Assembly (NCBI GenBank): GCA_900143615.1
Contig: FREU01000005.1
Location: 124,084-188,083 of the forward strand
From: Rhodobacteraceae bacterium Alg231-30
GTDB lineage: Bacteria; Pseudomonadota; Alphaproteobacteria; Rhodobacterales; Rhodobacteraceae
DNA length: 64,000 nt
Direction of reading: 5' to 3'
Part shown: piece after piece, positions 35,024 to 44,491 of the stretch
Layout of the letters: every line of letters starts with the position of its first letter
Numbering within the stretch: the first letter of the stretch is position 1
Program-made: the position numbers and the translations under genes
The notes under the pieces: model-generated
Seen by the model: the letters and a program-made list of their open reading frames with translations, nothing else
The model's database searches: none
What the model was told of the DNA's origin: nothing

Positions 35024-36061
35024 ATGGCTACTGCAAGACTTTCTATCGATCTCGACGCGCTCATCGCCAACTGGCGATCGCTTGACGCACTCTCCTCTGC
35101 CCAGACCGCCGCTGTGGTCAAGGCAGATGGCTACGGACTTGGCGCGGGCCGTGTGGCGCGCGCACTCACGAACATTGGCGTTCAGCGGTTTTTCGTCGCC
35201 GTCGCCGAAGAGGGCGTCGCCCTGCGCCAATCCATAGGTCTTGATCCCGAGATCAATATCTTCGGCGGACATATGGCTGGTGACACCGATATGATCGCCG
35301 ACATGAACCTCACCCCGATGCTCAACTCGCCCGACCAGATTGTGCGCCACCTTGAGGCGTTGCCAAACCACCCCTTTGGCATTCAGCTTGATACCGGCAT
35401 GAACCGCCTTGGCATTGAGCCTGTGGAATGGGACGTTATCCGCCCGCTTGTGCTCAGCCGCAATCCGACCCTGTTGATGTCCCACCTCGCCTGCGCCGAT
35501 GATCCCGCCCATCCCATGAACGCCCAGCAACTGGCCACGTTCCACGAGATGACCGACGGCATCGATGTGCAGCGCTCGCTGTCGGCCACCGGTGGCATTC
35601 TTCTTGGCCCAGACTATCACTTTGATCTCACCCGTCCGGGCGTGGGCCTTTACGGCGGCTTTCCCTACGAAGCTGCGCAACCCGTCGCCAACCTGTCGCT
35701 GCCCATCATTCAGGTCCGCGACGTCGCCGAAGGTGAAACCGTTGGCTATTCCAACACATGGACCGCCCAGCGTCCGTCGCGTGTGGCGACCCTTTCGGCG
35801 GGCTATGCGGACGGCCTCATCCGCGCCATGGGCGCAGGCGTGTCGGTCTGGACCGGATCTGAATCCGCGCCTGTGATAGGCCGCATCTCGATGGATCTTA
35901 TTGGCGTGGACGTCACCGACCTGTCCGAAGTGCCCAGCCACCTTGATCTGCTCACCGACACCCAAGGCGTGGACACATTGGCCGAGGCCGCGGGCACCAT
36001 CGGCTATGAAATCCTCACCTCACTGGGGCACCGCTATGCGCGGCGCTATCGTGGCGGATGA
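35024..36061 (+). CDS. alr: Alanine racemase
   Basis: Converts L- to D-alanine for peptidoglycan. From ATG 35024 ([13 protein letters not shown]) the protein has 345 residues. The PLP lysine lies in [12 protein letters not shown], the second catalytic tyrosine in VGYSNTW, and the family ends are [11 protein letters not shown] and [15 protein letters not shown]. It overlaps mlaE by 4 bases, an unusual operon of a wall enzyme with a lipid transporter. Confidence 0.92.
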   Translation: MATARLSIDLDALIANWRSLDALSSAQTAAVVKADGYGLGAGRVARALTNIGVQRFFVAVAEEGVALRQSIGLDPEINIFGGHMAGDTDMIADMNLTPMLNSPDQIVRHLEALPNHPFGIQLDTGMNRLGIEPVEWDVIRPLVLSRNPTLLMSHLACADDPAHPMNAQQLATFHEMTDGIDVQRSLSATGGILLGPDYHFDLTRPGVGLYGGFPYEAAQPVANLSLPIIQVRDVAEGETVGYSNTWTAQRPSRVATLSAGYADGLIRAMGAGVSVWTGSESAPVIGRISMDLIGVDVTDLSEVPSHLDLLTDTQGVDTLAEAAGTIGYEILTSLGHRYARRYRGG

Positions 36062-36843
36062 ACCTCTTGATCACGCCCCTCGCCGCCCTTGGGCGCCAAA
36101 CGCTGGCCGTGTTGTCACGCTTGGGCGAAGTGGTGATCTTTGTGCTCAGCGCGTTCAGCCATATCTTTCGCCCGCCATTTTACCGCCGCGAATTCATCAA
36201 CGCCTTGTTTAACATCGGCTGGCTGTCGCTGCCCGTGGTCGGCATGACCGCCATCTTCACCGGCGGCGCGCTGGCCTTGCAAATCTATGACGGCTCCTCG
36301 CGCTTCTCCGCCGAAGCGGTGGTGCCGCAAATCGTCGCCATCGGCATGGTGCGCGAACTGGGCCCTGTGCTGGTCGGCCTGATGGTCGCAGCCCGCGTGA
36401 CATCTTCTATCGCGGCTGAAATCGCCACCATGAAGGTGACCGAACAGATCGACGCGCTCACCACGTTGTCGACCCACCCGATGAAATACCTCACCGCGCC
36501 GCGTGTGCTGGCCGCCATTCTGGTGGTGCCGGTGCTTGTTGGGATTGGCGATGTGATCGGCATCTATGGCGGCTTTCTTCTGGCCACCGAACAGCTGGGC
36601 TTCAATCCCGCCACCTACATTCGCAACACCGCCGATTTCCTGCAGCCCAACGATATCTATTCTTCGCTGATCAAAGGCTCGGTATTCGGCGGCATCGCCG
36701 CGCTGATGGGCTGCTTCTTTGGCATGACCTCAGGCCGTGGCGCACAGGGCGTCGGCCAAGCCACCAAAAGCTCTGTCCAAGCCGCCGCCGTGCTGATTTT
36801 GGCGGCCAACTTCCTGCTCACCAGCTTGTTTTTTGCCACATGA
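36058..36843 (+). CDS. mlaE: ABC lipid-transport permease, MlaE family
   Basis: Inner-membrane permease of an Mla-type ABC system that moves phospholipid between membranes. The 261 residues match the MlaE/YrbE family: [30 protein letters not shown], the conserved [23 protein letters not shown], and [24 protein letters not shown]. It overlaps alr and mlaF by 4 bases each. No MlaD (MCE) gene follows. Confidence 0.9.
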   Translation: MNLLITPLAALGRQTLAVLSRLGEVVIFVLSAFSHIFRPPFYRREFINALFNIGWLSLPVVGMTAIFTGGALALQIYDGSSRFSAEAVVPQIVAIGMVRELGPVLVGLMVAARVTSSIAAEIATMKVTEQIDALTTLSTHPMKYLTAPRVLAAILVVPVLVGIGDVIGIYGGFLLATEQLGFNPATYIRNTADFLQPNDIYSSLIKGSVFGGIAALMGCFFGMTSGRGAQGVGQATKSSVQAAAVLILAANFLLTSLFFAT

Positions 36844-37586
36844 TCCATTTTGACACAGTCCATAAAGCCTTTGGCCCCAAGAAGGTCCTGCAAGGCGTCA
36901 CGCTGGATATTCCGGCCGCCACCTCGATGGTCATCATCGGCGGCTCGGGCACCGGCAAATCGGTTCTGCTCAAATCTGTGCTTGGCCTGATCCAACCTGA
37001 CCACGGCACCATCACCGTGGATGGCAAAAACGCCACCCAAGGCGATCGCGATGCTTTCTTGGCGCGCTTTGGTATGTTGTTTCAAGGCGGTGCGCTGTTT
37101 GACAGCCTGCCCGTCTGGCAAAACGTCGCCTTCCGCCTGCTGCGCGGCAGTCTCAAGCGCCCCAAAGCAGAAGCACGCGACATCGCCATCGAAAAACTGC
37201 GCCGCGTCGGTCTGACGCCGGATGTGGCCGACCTCTTTCCCTCCGAGCTTTCCGGCGGCATGCAAAAACGAGTCGGCCTCGCGCGCGCCATCGCAGCCGA
37301 ACCCGAGATCATCTTTTTTGACGAACCGACAACTGGCCTTGATCCCATCATGTCCGGCGTGATCAACGATCTGATCCGCGAGATTGTCACTGAGATGGGC
37401 GCCACCGCCATGACCATCACCCACGATATGTCCTCCGTGCGCGCCATCGCCGACAACGTCGCAATGTTGCATGACGGCGTGATCCAATGGACCGGACCGG
37501 TAAGCGAAATGGACACCTCCGGTGACCCTTACCTCACCCAATTCATCTCCGGCAGCGCCGAAGGACCGATCGAGGCCGTGCGCTAA
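36840..37586 (+). CDS. mlaF: ABC transporter ATP-binding protein, MlaF family
   Basis: ATPase partner of MlaE, 248 residues. Walker A GGSGTGKS, Q loop (GMLFQGGALFDSLPVWQNVAF), signature LSGGMQKRVGLARA, Walker B IIFFDEPTTGLDP and switch His (ITHD). The GALFDSL-type Q loop is typical of MlaF-like ATPases. It is the last gene of alr-mlaE-mlaF. Confidence 0.92.
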   Translation: MIHFDTVHKAFGPKKVLQGVTLDIPAATSMVIIGGSGTGKSVLLKSVLGLIQPDHGTITVDGKNATQGDRDAFLARFGMLFQGGALFDSLPVWQNVAFRLLRGSLKRPKAEARDIAIEKLRRVGLTPDVADLFPSELSGGMQKRVGLARAIAAEPEIIFFDEPTTGLDPIMSGVINDLIREIVTEMGATAMTITHDMSSVRAIADNVAMLHDGVIQWTGPVSEMDTSGDPYLTQFISGSAEGPIEAVR

Positions 37587-37940
37587 GCCCTGCAAAACGC
37601 CTTGAATGGTTTGATGCGTGTCCGATTGGCACGGCCTGTCTCAGCCAACGCCGCGTTCACCACTTCCGCTTTGCACTCGACACGCTCTTCCCGCCCGCTT
37701 CTTCTCTGCAAAAATACTTCCGCCGGAGGCCTCAAATCTAAAAAAACCCCACGCGGCACCTGCGGGAGGGGCGGTCAAGCGCAACACCGTACGCGGACTT
37801 CACTTTTCTCCAAACCCAAAGTCAACACCGCCGTGATACCGACGCAAAACCGACGCGATACAGACAGGCCACTGCGCCGTTAACCTCTCCCGCAACACCC
37901 CCCGTTGCACGCTCGCCCAAAACCCCCTAGCTCTACGTTC
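37587..37940. other. Gene-free region between mlaF and the PqiA-like gene
   Basis: Open frames here have no family character. The region holds a TCTGCAAAAATACTTCCGCC-type short element (37705-37733, ending in GGAGGC), known to me only as a recurrent intergenic sequence in this family, and the 44-bp element of 11-bp units (37824-37867) followed by GTTAAC at 37879. Confidence 0.6.
37824..37867 (+). repeat. 44-bp array of four 11-bp units, copy 1
   Basis: Read on the plus strand the units are AACACCGCCGT, GATACCGACGC, AAAACCGACGC and GATACAGACAG, with consensus GATACCGACGC. It lies 74 bases before the PqiA-like ATG. The same four-unit element in the same order is found upstream of ccmA (51552-51595). 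Confidence 0.8.
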
Positions 37941-38375
37941 ATGAAACACGCCCTACGCCTCGCGAACCTCTCGCTTCTGATCCTTTTCCCCATCGCGTGG
38001 TTTGCGCCCTTGATGCGTGCAGGCGTACTGCCGATTTTTGGCCTCAGCGAGATTTCCGTGATCTCCGGCCTGCAATCCTTGTGGAAAACCGACATCGCGC
38101 TGGCGCTGCTTGTGACCTTCTTTGCGATCTTTGCACCACTTCTGAAAATCCTCGGCCTCGCGCTGATCCAATTTGGCATCATGCGCCGCAAAGCCCTGCC
38201 AGTATTGGAAATTCTCGGAAAACTGGCGATGGCTGACGTCTTTTTGATCGCACTCTATATCGTGATTGTCAAAGGTGCGGGCTATGTGCGTGTCGAAACC
38301 GGCTGGGGGCTGTATCTGTTTACAGGCTGCATTCTGGCCTCGTTGCTGATTGGTCATTTGACGCGCAAGCGCTAA
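37941..38375 (+). CDS. Paraquat-inducible protein A-like membrane protein
   Basis: A 144-residue four-helix inner-membrane protein from ATG 37941 (MKHALRLANLSLL). The pattern LFPIAWFAPLMRAGVLPIFGLSEISVISGLQSLW...FAIFAPLLKILGLALI and the adjacent VETGWGLYLFTGCILASLL is that of PqiA half-domains, here without the zinc-ribbon cysteines. PqiA-family proteins work with MCE proteins on membrane lipids, and mlaEF are just upstream. The stop shares a base with an in-frame ATG of radA. Confidence 0.75.
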   Translation: MKHALRLANLSLLILFPIAWFAPLMRAGVLPIFGLSEISVISGLQSLWKTDIALALLVTFFAIFAPLLKILGLALIQFGIMRRKALPVLEILGKLAMADVFLIALYIVIVKGAGYVRVETGWGLYLFTGCILASLLIGHLTRKR

Positions 38376-38392
38376 TGGTCCAAAACAAGAAC

Positions 38393-39760
38393 ATGGCAAA
38401 ATCGAAAAAACAATTCACCTGCTCCGCCTGTGGTGCAACCTCGACCAAATGGTCCGGCCAATGCGAAGGCTGCGGCGAATGGAACACCATCCTTGAAGAA
38501 GCCCCCTTTGGCGCAGGCCCCTCAGGCTCCGCTCTCGGCACCACCAAAGGTCGCCGCATCGAGCTTAGTGACCTGACAACACAGGAAACTCCGCCCCCGC
38601 GCACGGTCTCGGGCGTCAAGGAATTGGACCGTGTTTTGGGCGGTGGACTCGTGCCTGCCAGCGCCATTCTGGTCGGGGGTGATCCCGGTATTGGCAAATC
38701 CACATTACTCCTGCAAGCCGCCGCCCGTTTTGCCCGTCAGGGCGTCAAAACCATCTATGTCAGCGGCGAAGAAGCTTCGGCCCAAGTGCGCATGCGCGCC
38801 CAACGTCTGGGCCTCACGCAATCGCCTGTTATGCTGGCAGCGGAAACCAACCTGCGCGACATCCTTACGACACTAGAGGCTGAACGCCCCCAGCTGGCCA
38901 TCATCGACTCGATCCAGACCATGTGGTCTGACACCGTGTCTTCCGCGCCTGGAAGTGTCAGCCAAGTACGCGCCGCCGCCCATGAGCTCACCGCATTTGC
39001 CAAACGTAAAGGTATTGCGATTATCTTGGTCGGCCACGTCACCAAAGACGGCCAGATCGCCGGTCCGCGCGTTGTGGAACACATGGTGGATACCGTGCTC
39101 TACTTTGAAGGCGAACGCGGCCATCAATTCCGCATCCTGCGCGCGGTGAAAAACCGCTTTGGTCCTGCGGATGAAATTGGCGTGTTTGAAATGACCGGAC
39201 GGGGCTTGGCCGAAGTCTCCAACCCGTCTGCGCTGTTTCTCGCTGATCGCGGCACGCCCAGTCCCGGCAGCGTGGTTTTTGCTGGCATCGAAGGCACACG
39301 CCCTGTGCTGATCGAGCTTCAGGCGCTTGTCGCCCCCTCGCCCCACTCCCAACCCCGCCGCACAGTGGTGGGCTGGGACAGTGGGCGTTTGGCCATGATT
39401 TTGGCCGTTCTGGAAGCCCGCTGCGGCATTCCTTTCACAGGATTGGATGTCTATCTCAACGTGGCCGGTGGCATGAAGATCAGCGAACCTGCTGCCGATT
39501 TGGCGGTGGCCACAGCACTTGTATCAGCCCGCGAAGATTCTTCTTTACCGGCAGAAACTGTTGTATTTGGGGAAATAAGCCTCTCTGGCGCCCTAAGAAC
39601 CGTCGGTCAGACAGAAAATAGGTTGAAAGAAGCGCAAAAACTTGGTTTCACATCCGCAATCGCTCCAAAAGGCGGCAAGGCACCCGAGGTCGAGGGCATC
39701 AAGCTCAACCGCATCGGGGATCTGGCCAGCTTCATGGGAGAGGTGTTTGGAGCAGGATGA
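38393..39760 (+). CDS. radA: DNA repair protein RadA (Sms)
   Basis: A RecA-like branch-migration motor. From ATG 38393 (MAKSKKQF) it has 455 residues: zinc finger with Cys10, 13, 23 and 26, Walker A GGDPGIGKST, the RadA motif KNRFG (KNRFGPADEIGVFEM), and a C-terminal Lon-like domain (GLDVYLNVAGGMKISEPAADLAVATAL). An in-frame ATG at 38375, next to the previous stop, adds six residues and may also be used. Confidence 0.94.
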   Translation: MAKSKKQFTCSACGATSTKWSGQCEGCGEWNTILEEAPFGAGPSGSALGTTKGRRIELSDLTTQETPPPRTVSGVKELDRVLGGGLVPASAILVGGDPGIGKSTLLLQAAARFARQGVKTIYVSGEEASAQVRMRAQRLGLTQSPVMLAAETNLRDILTTLEAERPQLAIIDSIQTMWSDTVSSAPGSVSQVRAAAHELTAFAKRKGIAIILVGHVTKDGQIAGPRVVEHMVDTVLYFEGERGHQFRILRAVKNRFGPADEIGVFEMTGRGLAEVSNPSALFLADRGTPSPGSVVFAGIEGTRPVLIELQALVAPSPHSQPRRTVVGWDSGRLAMILAVLEARCGIPFTGLDVYLNVAGGMKISEPAADLAVATALVSAREDSSLPAETVVFGEISLSGALRTVGQTENRLKEAQKLGFTSAIAPKGGKAPEVEGIKLNRIGDLASFMGEVFGAG

Positions 39761-39790
39761 CCTAACGCGGGTCGAAGGGAACGGGAATAC

Positions 39791-40345
39791 ATGGAAGGCT
39801 TCACCATTATCGACGGCGTCGTGGCCGGCGTTATCATCATATCGGCGCTGCTGGCTTACAGCCGCGGTCTGGTGCGCGAAGGCATGGCAATTGCAGGCTG
39901 GATCGCCGCTGCGGTTCTGGCGTTTGTTTTTGCGCCACAAGTGCAGCCTCTGGTCAAAGAGGTCCCCGTTCTGGGCGATTATCTTGCGGACAGCTGCGAA
40001 TTGTCGATCATTGCAAGTTTTGCAGCGGTCTTTGCATTGTCTCTGGTTGTTGTATCACTTTTTACGCCACTGTTTTCCTCGATCATTCAACGCTCTGCTT
40101 TGGGAGGCTTGGATCAGGCGATGGGGTTCATCTTTGGCGTTTTGCGCGGCATCCTTTTGGTAGCCATCGCGTTTTTTGTCTATGAAACCGTGATCACCTC
40201 ACAATCGGTCGCCATGGTAGACGAGAGCCGCTCAGCACAAGTGTTCGGCAAGATGACCCAACAGATCGAAGACCGTGACCCACAACAGGCACTGGGCTGG
40301 ATCACAACACAATATGAAGAGCTTGTCGGTGTTTGCGAAGGTTAA
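39791..40345 (+). CDS. cvpA: CvpA-family membrane protein
   Basis: A 184-residue inner-membrane protein with four helices. The pattern FTIIDGVVAGVIIISALLAYSRGLVREGMAIAGWIAAAVLAF and GGLDQAMGFIFGVLRGILLVAIAFF is characteristic of CvpA, a family that in E. coli is needed for colicin V production and lies upstream of purF. Here a TAXI protein gene stands between cvpA and purF. Confidence 0.88.
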   Translation: MEGFTIIDGVVAGVIIISALLAYSRGLVREGMAIAGWIAAAVLAFVFAPQVQPLVKEVPVLGDYLADSCELSIIASFAAVFALSLVVVSLFTPLFSSIIQRSALGGLDQAMGFIFGVLRGILLVAIAFFVYETVITSQSVAMVDESRSAQVFGKMTQQIEDRDPQQALGWITTQYEELVGVCEG

Positions 40346-40373
40346 TTCCTTCACTTTCACCAACCGCTTTCTT

Positions 40374-40406
40374 AAACCCGCTCTTTTTAGGGCGGGTTTA
40401 TTTTTT
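40374..40406 (+). terminator. Rho-independent terminator after cvpA
   Basis: AAACCCGC pairs with GCGGGTTT around a 10-base loop; ATTTTTT follows. Confidence 0.8.
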
Positions 40407-40480
40407 GTCCGCTGATCAGGACTTGTCCGACACTACCCATGAGGCTAGCGTGACCACAGAGGTTAAGGTGGGTTTGATAT

Positions 40481-41749
40481 ATGCGTTTGTGGATTGCGAT
40501 CGTTGTTGTCTCAATTGTAGCGGTCACATCGCTCATCATTGCACTGCTGCTGCCACCGGAACGTCTCACCCTAGCCGCAGGCCCTGAAGGCGGAGCCTAT
40601 GCACGCGTTGCCGAACAATACCGCGAAATTTTAGCACGGGATAATATCCAGCTCGATATTCAATACACCGGTGGCTCGGTTGACAATGTTGCTATGCTTG
40701 AAGCCAAAGATGCGGATGTCGCTCTGCTGCAAGGCGGCGTGTCGGTCGCGACTGACACAGCCGAAGCAATCGGCGGGATTTTCTTTGAACCCATGTTATT
40801 TGTGGTGCGCAGCGGTGAAAACATCCCGCGCAATCCGGCTCTGTGGCGCGACTTACGCATTACCAGCGGCGCACAAGGTTCTGGAACGGCAGCAGCTTTT
40901 GCCGACTTTCAGGTTGCAGTCGGCCTTGACCCCGAAGCCAATGTTCAAATGGGCCTCGGCTATGATGATGCCATTGCGGCGCTGGAGAACGGCGATGTCG
41001 ATCTTGCAGTGTTTGTGACCACTGTAGATGCTCCATATCTAGCCCGCGCCTACAACTCCTCCAGCCTCACCTTCCTGCCCCTCGTCTTTGTGGACGCGAT
41101 CTCGCGCCGTTTGGAATATGCCACTGTGGCGACAATACCCAGCGGAGCAATCTCGCTGGCCCCTGTCGTCCCGCCTGCGCCGCAAAAGGTGCTGGCCCTC
41201 GAAGCTCGATTGGCCATTCAACCCAAATTACACCCGGCGCTGGTCAATCGCCTGACCATGGCTGCAAAAGAGCTACATGCGACACGCGACATCATCACTG
41301 GACGCAATACCTTTCCAACCGTCGAAGGCACTTATCTCCCAGTGAACAGCGCTGCGCGGCAACTGATTCAGGAAGGACCGTCCACGTGGCACCAACTACT
41401 GCCATATTGGATCGCAGCACAGCTCAATCGCCTGCTCATTCTGATTCTGCCTGTTCTTTTGATCTTTGTTCCGATGTTGCGTGTGTTTCCAGCTCTCTAT
41501 GCCTATTTCAACGGGTGGCGCGTCTGGCAACACTACCCGTTGATCCGCCAACTTGAAGACGAGCTGGCCAATCAACAGGACACAGAAACGCTCACAAAGA
41601 TGGACCAACAACTTAATGAAATGGACGACAAAATCGCGCGCCTGCGTCTCCCCGCAGCCTATCGTCAAGCGGCATATCATGCGCGTGTACACATCGATTT
41701 GGTACGTCGAAGAATCCAAAACCTGCGCCAAGACCCACACGACACTTAA
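40481..41749 (+). CDS. TAXI-family TRAP receptor with C-terminal membrane anchor, orphan
   Basis: A 422-residue protein. An N-terminal hydrophobic helix (7-25) is followed by a TAXI-type solute-binding domain (LAAGPEGGAYARVAEQY, VALLQGGVS, ITSGAQGSGTAAAFADFQ, VFVTTVDAPYL). A second strong helix (about 308-330, LNRLLILILPVLLIFVPML) leads to a C-terminal cytoplasmic part with an acidic/basic helix (ELANQQDTETLTKMDQQLNEM). No TRAP permease lies nearby. This two-anchor shape suggests a fixed periplasmic sensor or partner instead of a free receptor. Confidence 0.8.
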   Translation: MRLWIAIVVVSIVAVTSLIIALLLPPERLTLAAGPEGGAYARVAEQYREILARDNIQLDIQYTGGSVDNVAMLEAKDADVALLQGGVSVATDTAEAIGGIFFEPMLFVVRSGENIPRNPALWRDLRITSGAQGSGTAAAFADFQVAVGLDPEANVQMGLGYDDAIAALENGDVDLAVFVTTVDAPYLARAYNSSSLTFLPLVFVDAISRRLEYATVATIPSGAISLAPVVPPAPQKVLALEARLAIQPKLHPALVNRLTMAAKELHATRDIITGRNTFPTVEGTYLPVNSAARQLIQEGPSTWHQLLPYWIAAQLNRLLILILPVLLIFVPMLRVFPALYAYFNGWRVWQHYPLIRQLEDELANQQDTETLTKMDQQLNEMDDKIARLRLPAAYRQAAYHARVHIDLVRRRIQNLRQDPHDT

Positions 41750-41936
41750 GCCCCCTACCACCGCGATCCAGATGGTTTGGGCCGCGCTTCTTGCGAAAAA
41801 CTGCCGACCACGCGCAAAGATTCATTCTTCGCTTGGGTTAAATCTCAAATCCCTTATGTGATCCTTTCGTGACATACTGTGCGCGACGCCTTAAGAGAGG
41901 CGACACGCACGCCATCAGGATTCGGAGCCACTCGCC

Positions 41937-43406
41937 TTGTCCAAGCAAATGCCCGCCGCCCACCCGTTTGACGACGACAAACTCCGCGAAGAATGCGGTG
42001 TCTTTGGCGTTGTTGGTCTAAAAGACGCCGCCAACTTCGTTGCGCTCGGCCTTCATGCCTTGCAGCATCGCGGTCAGGAAGCCGGCGGTATTGTCTGCCA
42101 CCATCCAGATCACGGCTTTAACAGCGCCCGCCGCTTTGGTTATGTTCGCGATAATTTCACCAAAGAAAGCCTGATGAAGACCCTTCCGGGGCCACTTGCT
42201 ATTGGGCATGTCCGCTATTCCACTGCGGGCTCCAAGGGTCAGACAGCCATTCGTGATGTTCAGCCATTCTTTGGCGAATTCTCGATGGGCGGCGCTGCGA
42301 TTGCCCACAACGGCAACATCACCAACGCAGACTCTCTGCGCAAAGAGCTGATTGAGCGCGGCTCGATTTTTCAGTCTAGCTCTGACAGTGAGTGCATTAT
42401 TCACCTGATGGCCCGCTCACTTCAGCGCAATATCCCCGAACGGATGGAAGACGCCCTACGCCGCGTTGAAGGTGCTTTCTCGGTGGTCGCCATGACACGC
42501 ACCAAACTGATTGGTGTCCGGGACCCGATGGGCGTGCGCCCACTGGTTCTGGGGAAATTGGGCGATGGCTGGGCTCTGAGTTCAGAAACCTGTGGCCTTG
42601 ATATCATTGGCGCAGAATATATCCGCGAAATCAAACCCGGCGAGATGGTTGTTATCACCGAAAAGAAAGGCGTTGAGAGCAGCTTTCCTTTCCGCCCACA
42701 GCCCAGCAAATTCTGTGTGTTTGAACATGTTTATTTCTCCCGCCCTGACAGCATCATCGGCGGGCAATCCGTCTATGAAACCCGCCGTCAGATTGGTGTC
42801 GAACTTGCTCGTGAAAATCCGGTTGAAGCCGATCTCGTCTGCGCGGTGCCCGACAGCGGCACCCCTGCAGCGATTGGGTATAGCCAAGAGAGCGGTATCC
42901 CCTTTGCGATGGGCATTATTCGCAACCAATACATGGGCCGCACGTTCATTGAGCCGACCGAACAGATCCGCAACATGGGTGTGCGTCTCAAGCTAAACGT
43001 CAACCGGGCTCTGATCCGCGGCAAGCGTGTTATTTTGGTAGATGACTCAGTGGTCCGCGGGACAACGTCACGCAAGATCAAAGAGATGATTTTGGACGCG
43101 GGAGCCAAGGAAGTGCACTTCCGTATTGCATCTCCACCCACCGCATGGCCTTGTTTTTATGGCGTAGACACGCCAGAGCGTGAAAAGCTGTTGGCGGCAA
43201 CAATGAATGAAGACGAGATGACGGAACACCTTGCGGTGGACAGCCTTAAGTTCATCTCGCTGGATGGTCTTTATCGCGCCGTGGGGCAAACTGATGGCCG
43301 CAACGCCGCCTGCCCACAGTATTGCGATGCTTGTTTCTCGGGAGAATATCCGGTGACCCCGTCGGACATGATCGACAAGGGTTTTGAAATGAAAGCCGCT
43401 GAATGA
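41937..43406 (+). CDS. purF: Amidophosphoribosyltransferase with propeptide and Fe-S ligands
   Basis: First step of purine synthesis: PRPP plus glutamine to phosphoribosylamine. I start at TTG 41937, which has GGAG nine bases upstream; the ATG at 41949 has no ribosome site in range. The N-terminal nucleophile is Cys20 (REECGVFGVVG), so a 19-residue propeptide must be removed. The PRPP motif is VILVDDSVVRGTTS. Four cysteines match the 4Fe-4S ligands of the Bacillus enzyme: SKFCVFEH, AWPCFYGVD and CPQYCDAC. The stop overlaps the DUF2199 ATG. Confidence 0.94.
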   Translation: MSKQMPAAHPFDDDKLREECGVFGVVGLKDAANFVALGLHALQHRGQEAGGIVCHHPDHGFNSARRFGYVRDNFTKESLMKTLPGPLAIGHVRYSTAGSKGQTAIRDVQPFFGEFSMGGAAIAHNGNITNADSLRKELIERGSIFQSSSDSECIIHLMARSLQRNIPERMEDALRRVEGAFSVVAMTRTKLIGVRDPMGVRPLVLGKLGDGWALSSETCGLDIIGAEYIREIKPGEMVVITEKKGVESSFPFRPQPSKFCVFEHVYFSRPDSIIGGQSVYETRRQIGVELARENPVEADLVCAVPDSGTPAAIGYSQESGIPFAMGIIRNQYMGRTFIEPTEQIRNMGVRLKLNVNRALIRGKRVILVDDSVVRGTTSRKIKEMILDAGAKEVHFRIASPPTAWPCFYGVDTPEREKLLAATMNEDEMTEHLAVDSLKFISLDGLYRAVGQTDGRNAACPQYCDACFSGEYPVTPSDMIDKGFEMKAAE

Positions 43407-43969
43407 ATCTTTTGGCGCTAGACACCCGCTGGCGCCATTTTCACGACGACACTTGGTCCTGCCCCTGCTGTGGGCGATCATTTTCAGGTGTTTTTGACAT
43501 CGGATATGAGCACCCTGATTGCTGGCCGCACGGCGGGTTGGTCGATGAAGGGCAGTCGGAATTGCACGTTGGCGAGGACAAGCTCTCTGCCGACCTATGC
43601 CGCTGGGAGGAGCACCGATTTATCCGCTGCGTGCTGCCTCTACCGATCCAAGGCATTGATGAGGTATTCAACTTTGGCCCTTGGGCCAGCGTCGCGCCTA
43701 AAACCTTTTACCACTACATCGACCACGCCACCGGAAATAGTAGCGATTTTGACTGTGGCAGCGCTTGGTTGATGAACGACCTTCCACTGTTTGAGAGCGA
43801 TGAGCCGACAACTTGCGAGCTGCGCGCAGGGGCGGAAGGCCAGCGACCGCAGCTTGTTGTCGGCGAAGGGAAACTATCCAAAGCTCAAGAAAGCGGCATT
43901 ACATTTGACCAGCTACTAGATATCTATGCGGCAACAGGCAATGATATACGCCCTCATCTGCGGGGCTAG
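43403..43969 (+). CDS. DUF2199-family protein
   Basis: A 188-residue soluble protein of DUF2199 type, recognised by the N-terminal CPCCGRSFSGVFDIGYEHPDCW, a possible zinc site, and CVLPLPIQGIDEVFNFGPWASVAPKTF. The function is unknown. Its ATG overlaps the purF stop as ATGA, which makes it co-translated with purF. Confidence 0.75.
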   Translation: MNLLALDTRWRHFHDDTWSCPCCGRSFSGVFDIGYEHPDCWPHGGLVDEGQSELHVGEDKLSADLCRWEEHRFIRCVLPLPIQGIDEVFNFGPWASVAPKTFYHYIDHATGNSSDFDCGSAWLMNDLPLFESDEPTTCELRAGAEGQRPQLVVGEGKLSKAQESGITFDQLLDIYAATGNDIRPHLRG

Positions 43970-44104
43970 CTCAAGCAACGCGACGTCAGCGATTTGTTTT
44001 GAAAGATCCGGCGGAAATGTCCCTTTTCGGGCAGCATCAGGGGTGGTATCCGCGCTTTCAAACCCCATATAATGACGGTCCCTCCAAACCGAAGAAACAC
44101 ATCC

Positions 44105-44362
44105 ATGTCGAACTCTACTCCTGCGCAAGTTGCGCAGACAGCCACCCAAAAAGGTGCGCTTAAAAATCGCTCTGGCCTCACCTTGATTGGCATTATGGGC
44201 AGTACAAAAAATCCACGCGCGATGCTCATGACCAGTTTTGGCCGTACATTGACGGTCAAACCCGGTGATACGACGCCCCGCGGAACAGTGGTAGGCATCG
44301 GTAAAAACAATATCGTTTTGCAATCTGGTCAACGCACCACACAACTTACGCTGCCTGACTAA
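44105..44362 (+). CDS. Small protein with PilP/GspC-like repeat
   Basis: An 85-residue protein from ATG 44105 (MSNSTPAQVAQTA). The single fold LIGIMGSTKNPRAMLMTSFGRTLTVKPGDTTPRGTVVGIGKNNIVLQSG resembles the small beta domain of PilP and GspC (GI.G....ALL..G....V..GD....G.V..I....V.L). It has no signal peptide or membrane helix, and no pilus or secretion genes are nearby. The resemblance is my reading and could be superficial. Confidence 0.55.
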   Translation: MSNSTPAQVAQTATQKGALKNRSGLTLIGIMGSTKNPRAMLMTSFGRTLTVKPGDTTPRGTVVGIGKNNIVLQSGQRTTQLTLPD

Positions 44363-44491
44363 GCGCGAGCGGCCCAAACCGGCCTTTTGTCGCTTAGAAC
44401 TCCTCAGGCTACCTGTTTCCAAGAGCCCGAAGGCTTGGCGGCGAATGATCCCCTCTTGACCTTGCACGTCAAACCCAGCACATCATGCGCC

